Positions 60,397 to 64,000 of a DNA stretch of 64,000 nucleotides are shown one piece after another. The stretch is from Muribaculaceae bacterium (GTDB lineage Bacteria; Bacteroidota; Bacteroidia; Bacteroidales; Muribaculaceae), in NCBI GenBank assembly GCA_029062005.1, contig JAIDQZ010000134.1, forward strand, positions 34,793-98,792. The letters are read 5' to 3'. The position numbers and the translations under genes are program-made. The notes beneath the pieces were generated by a model. It was not told the origin of the DNA, ran no database searches, and worked only from the letters and a program-made list of their open reading frames with translations. The stretch's first letter is position 1. Every line of letters starts with the position of its first letter.

Positions 60397-63300
60397 ATGA
60401 AATCATTAAAGAGACTCGCGTTGTGCCTCGGCTCTCTCGCTCTTGCAGCAGGAGTCTCGGCTGCCGATACGGATCTTCTTGCTTTTCCCGGAGCGGAAGG
60501 GTTCGGGCGTTTTACGAAGGGTGCACGCGCGGTTGCAAAACCTGAGGTGTACCATGTGACCAACCTCGATGATAGTGGACAGGGATCGTTCCGCGACGCT
60601 GTAAGCAAATCAGGTCGAATCATTGTATTCGATGTTGCCGGCACTATCAATATCAAAAGTGCTCTCGTAGTGAAGGGCAACAACACCATTCTTGGTCAGA
60701 CCGCTCCGGGCGAGGGCGTGCAGATTTACGGCGAACGTGTGTCGTTCTCCGGAGCTAACAACCTTATCGTACGTTATATCCGTTTCCGTATGGGGGATCC
60801 CGGCACGAGTGGCAAAGACGCTTGCGGTATTGCAAACGGAACAGATATGATATTCGACCATCTCTCTGTGCTTTGGGGTAAGGACGAGAACTTCTCAGTG
60901 AGCTGGGATAACAAACAAAGTCGTCCTGCCAATATAACGATCCAGAACTCAATTATCGGACAGGGACTGCAGTCGCACTCCTGCGGAGGCCTTATCCAGA
61001 CCATCGGAGGCGTGACGCTCTACCGTAACCTCTATATAGAAAACAAGACCCGTAATCCTAAGGTGAAGGGCCTTAACCAATATGTCAACAACGTTGTATA
61101 TAACTGGGGCAACGGAGGTTGCTACATAATGAGTGACTCCGAGGGTGACTCTTGGGCTGATATTGAGAATAACTATTTTATGCGTGGCCCGTGGAACAAT
61201 GCGACAGATCCATTTGTGCGTGGCATCAAAAGTTTCCGGTATTATGGTGCCGGCAATTATTATGACGAAAACATGGACGGAGTTGTCAACGGTCATGAGA
61301 TGACAGTCGACGAGATGAAGGGTGCGCAGGACGGAACATCGCCATATTCCACTTGGTTCGAATCTCTTGAGGCCCTCAATGCCAACATTACGGAATACAA
61401 TACCACCGCCTCAGAAAAGGTTCAGCTCATTCCGGAAATAGTGAATAAGATGACTGCAGCTGATGCTCTCGAATGGATGTCGAAGTATGTAGGACCGAGT
61501 CTTCCTGCCTACGATGAGGTTGACCAGTACCTCATCGATGAACTTCTTACGTATGGAAAAGGCGGAACTAAAAACGGCATCACCAGCGTAAAGCAGCTTC
61601 CTCATAAGGGTACAGGTGTCATTTCCGGCGGTGTCAAGCCGAAGGATACTGACGGTGACGGCATGCCCGACGAATGGGAGCTTGCAAACGGTTTGAATCC
61701 GAATGATGCTTCCGATGCGGTGGCTATAAATTCAGACGGCTACACAAATATCGAAGCCTACTCACACACGATCAATGCCCCATATCCATACATCAAGAAA
61801 CCAATTAAATTTGCGGTTACTGCCCAGAACAAGGAATCGCTTTCTTTCTCATGGGATCTTAACAAGAACACTGAGAATGGTTTTGAGATCGAGATATCTA
61901 CGAATGGCAAGAATTTCTCAAAGGCAGCGACTGTAGGCGCGGGCGAGACTTCCGCTACTCTCGAAGGTCTGACTCCTATGACGGCATACTGGGCTCGACT
62001 GCGTTCTGTGGGTGCTGATGGCATAGCATCCGACTATAGTGATGTCGTTACTGCCGAGACTATAGGAGACCCGTCTGCACCTAATCCCGTTTCAGATCCC
62101 TTCCCGGCTGTAGGGGCAAGAGAAGGTGTTGCAGCCGGTCTTACCTTTACTTGGGCTGCCGGAGCGAAGACATACGGAGGAAACGTGACTTATACACTTT
62201 ATCTTGGCACTGATGCAGATAAAATGGACAAGATGGCTGAGGGACTTTCCAAGACGGAATGGAACTGCAAGGATCTTGCCGCTGACAAGACATACTATTG
62301 GCGTGTGGATGCCACCAACAATATAGGCACTACAGAAGGTGATGTGTGGTATTTCACGACATCGGCTGGGGGCGTGTTGTTCTATGCTGACTTTAATACC
62401 CAGCCTGCAGAATTCGGAGCGAAATATGCCGGTATCGGCGACAATACCAATATAATAAATGCAGCCAACGCATCTGTTAAGTTCAATGGTATGACAATAG
62501 GCTCCGGTGCTGAATCTTTGAGAATCATAGCTATGAGCGGCGCCAACAATTCCGATGACCTGTCGAAAGACTACGGTCCCGCTTCTGAGGCTGACCGTGG
62601 AGCTTCGAATCGTTGCGTGCAGTTCTACACCACCAAGGCAGGCGGTTACATCGAGACCCCTGAAGTGACAGGTCCGTGCGTGGTGACACTGTATATCGGT
62701 AATCCGGACAAATCATCCAAGACAACAAAACTCTATACTATAGCAGGAGGCAAGGAGACTTCCATTGACCTTGTGGCTGGTGCTTCAAAGAGGATTTATA
62801 AATTCACTACTACCTACACCAATTCCGGACCGGTGAAATTCCGCTTTGATGCCAATGGTAAGAAGATCAATGTAAACGATATACTCATAGAACGTTACGT
62901 GGCTTCAAGCGGGGAAGAGCCCCTTGCTTTGACATCAGGGACTCTTGACAATAAGATCGACTATACCGACGGTTCAATATCACTTACCTTCAATCAGGAC
63001 GTGAAGTACAACGGAGGTGCTGTAATTTCAGGCACACACCAGTTTGAGGAGATCTCTGTTGCCGCATCCGGCAAAAAACTGAATATCGCATATGATGCAC
63101 TCGATGCCAATTCAGAGTACACCATCAGCTTTACAGAGGGTATGTTGACAGATCTTGCCGGAGAACGTAGCTTTATCGGCGACGTAAAGATTACGACAGG
63201 CGACTTCGGTGCAGCCAAGGCAAACGGAGAGACCCACTGGGGCAAGGCAGCTGCTTCCCTTCCTCTGAATTTTGCTCCGTTCAATGAGACTGCGCCTTTC

Positions 63301-63852
63301 GAGACTGTAGGCGGACTCGTGCAGACAGCTCAGAATGACTATCCTCACTGGTGTCAGGTAGGAGGCGGTGATAATGCAGGTGAGATCGCTGCGGATCATG
63401 TTGCATTCCGTACTTCCACAAGCAGTGACAAGGTGATGACTTATTTTGGATCCACAGCAAAGAAGATCTTTGTCAACCTTTCTGCTGAAAAAGGTACTAC
63501 TGCCAGTGTCAAGATTCAGGAGACTCGTAATCCCGACGTGAAGGATGCTCCCACATGGCGCACCATACGCGTTCTCACTGAGAAGGATCTTCCTTTCAGC
63601 GGGGAATTCGATCTGAATCCTGAGGCTCGTTTTGTGAAGATAGTACCAACTTCGATATCAGGCACAGTATATCTTAATGGGTTCCGTGTTTCCAATGCTG
63701 AAGGCTTCTTCGGTGATGATTATGAGAGCGGTGTACAGGGAGTCTTTGTAGATGATGATGATGCTCCTGTATATACTCCTATGGGAATTCCGGTAGACTC
63801 ATCGTATAAGGGTATTGTGATAAAGAACGGTCACAAATATATTCAGCGGTGA
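60397..63852 (+). CDS. Multi-modular PL1-family pectate lyase (catalytic domain, Ca-binding-type linker, FN3-like modules, CBM-like and Big_5-like modules, C-terminal tail)
   Basis: LLAFPGAEGFGRFTKGARA...VYHVTNLDDSGQGSFRDAVSKSGRIIVFDVAGTI; NLIVRYIRFRMGD; MIFDHLSVLWGKDENFSVSW; DTDGDGMPDEWELANGLNPNDASDA; two FN3-like stretches; tail PVYTPMGIPVDSSYKGIVIKNGHKYIQR. Confidence 0.9.
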   Translation: MKSLKRLALCLGSLALAAGVSAADTDLLAFPGAEGFGRFTKGARAVAKPEVYHVTNLDDSGQGSFRDAVSKSGRIIVFDVAGTINIKSALVVKGNNTILGQTAPGEGVQIYGERVSFSGANNLIVRYIRFRMGDPGTSGKDACGIANGTDMIFDHLSVLWGKDENFSVSWDNKQSRPANITIQNSIIGQGLQSHSCGGLIQTIGGVTLYRNLYIENKTRNPKVKGLNQYVNNVVYNWGNGGCYIMSDSEGDSWADIENNYFMRGPWNNATDPFVRGIKSFRYYGAGNYYDENMDGVVNGHEMTVDEMKGAQDGTSPYSTWFESLEALNANITEYNTTASEKVQLIPEIVNKMTAADALEWMSKYVGPSLPAYDEVDQYLIDELLTYGKGGTKNGITSVKQLPHKGTGVISGGVKPKDTDGDGMPDEWELANGLNPNDASDAVAINSDGYTNIEAYSHTINAPYPYIKKPIKFAVTAQNKESLSFSWDLNKNTENGFEIEISTNGKNFSKAATVGAGETSATLEGLTPMTAYWARLRSVGADGIASDYSDVVTAETIGDPSAPNPVSDPFPAVGAREGVAAGLTFTWAAGAKTYGGNVTYTLYLGTDADKMDKMAEGLSKTEWNCKDLAADKTYYWRVDATNNIGTTEGDVWYFTTSAGGVLFYADFNTQPAEFGAKYAGIGDNTNIINAANASVKFNGMTIGSGAESLRIIAMSGANNSDDLSKDYGPASEADRGASNRCVQFYTTKAGGYIETPEVTGPCVVTLYIGNPDKSSKTTKLYTIAGGKETSIDLVAGASKRIYKFTTTYTNSGPVKFRFDANGKKINVNDILIERYVASSGEEPLALTSGTLDNKIDYTDGSISLTFNQDVKYNGGAVISGTHQFEEISVAASGKKLNIAYDALDANSEYTISFTEGMLTDLAGERSFIGDVKITTGDFGAAKANGETHWGKAAASLPLNFAPFNETAPFETVGGLVQTAQNDYPHWCQVGGGDNAGEIAADHVAFRTSTSSDKVMTYFGSTAKKIFVNLSAEKGTTASVKIQETRNPDVKDAPTWRTIRVLTEKDLPFSGEFDLNPEARFVKIVPTSISGTVYLNGFRVSNAEGFFGDDYESGVQGVFVDDDDAPVYTPMGIPVDSSYKGIVIKNGHKYIQR

Positions 63853-63875
63853 TATAACTTTCATATAATAATAAT

Positions 63876-63906
63876 AAAAAACGCGTCCGGTCAGGACGCG
63901 TTTTTT
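63876..63906 (+). terminator. Rho-independent terminator of PL1 gene
   Basis: AAAAAACGCGTCC-GGTCA-GGACGCGTTTTTT. Confidence 0.9.
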
Positions 63907-63925
63907 ATTATATGTTTTTTGAGAT

Positions 63926-63959
63926 TTAAGACCCCATCTCATAAAATTTCAGAGTCCCT
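63926..63959. repeat. TTTTATGAGATGGGGTCTT-family copy e (inverted)
   Basis: TTAAGACCCCATCTCATAAAATTTCAGAGTCCCT; reverse complement AGGGACTCTGAAATTTTATGAGATGGGGTCTTAA. Confidence 0.7.
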
Positions 63960-64000
63960 GGGGCGGTTTAGGGCGAGTGATTTTTGCAAGTTGAAGAAGG

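Overview
This window looks like Bacteroidales DNA, possibly Muribaculaceae or Prevotellaceae. That is inferred from paired SusC/SusD genes, TAnnTTTG-type promoters and lipoprotein signals; no rRNA is present to confirm it. (1) Bases ~1-45,633 are one long, entirely + strand polysaccharide utilization locus (PUL). It runs: truncated GH43; tandem SusC/SusD-SusC/SusD plus a XusE-like lipoprotein (Xus-type xylan receptor); GH10; a stand-alone CBM protein; CE1-like esterase; GH5; two tandem CE6/SASA-type SGNH esterases (the second fused to GH97); a GPH/MFS glycoside symporter; a second GH10; GH43; GH31; GH43-CBM6; GH115; LamG-GH43; a second GH31; GH97; GH95; GH43-CBM6; and GH127/GH146-like. The set fits a heavily substituted glucuronoarabinoxylan as target. 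(2) Bases 45,860-50,581 (- strand) hold a three-gene module of TonB-dependent receptor, OprP-type porin and class A acid phosphatase, plausibly for phosphate scavenging. (3) Bases 50,829-63,852 are a pectin locus: CE8 pectinesterase (-) divergent from SusC/SusD, an orphan secreted protein and a modular PL1 pectate lyase (+). The main less-explained signals are: two dispersed intergenic repeat families (a GGACGCACG-nnn-CGTGCGTCC palindrome and a TTTTATGAGATGGGGTCTT hairpin element next to terminators); a C-terminal module shared by GH5 and an esterase; an esterase-GH97 fusion; a GH10 without its usual CBM insertion followed by a free CBM protein; a second SusC with a reduced N-terminus; a sorting-like C-terminal tail on six enzymes or binding proteins; and a C/A-rich tandem-repeat leader. 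I saw no CRISPR array, tRNA, rRNA, transposase or defence system. All family calls come from motif reading, not database searches.
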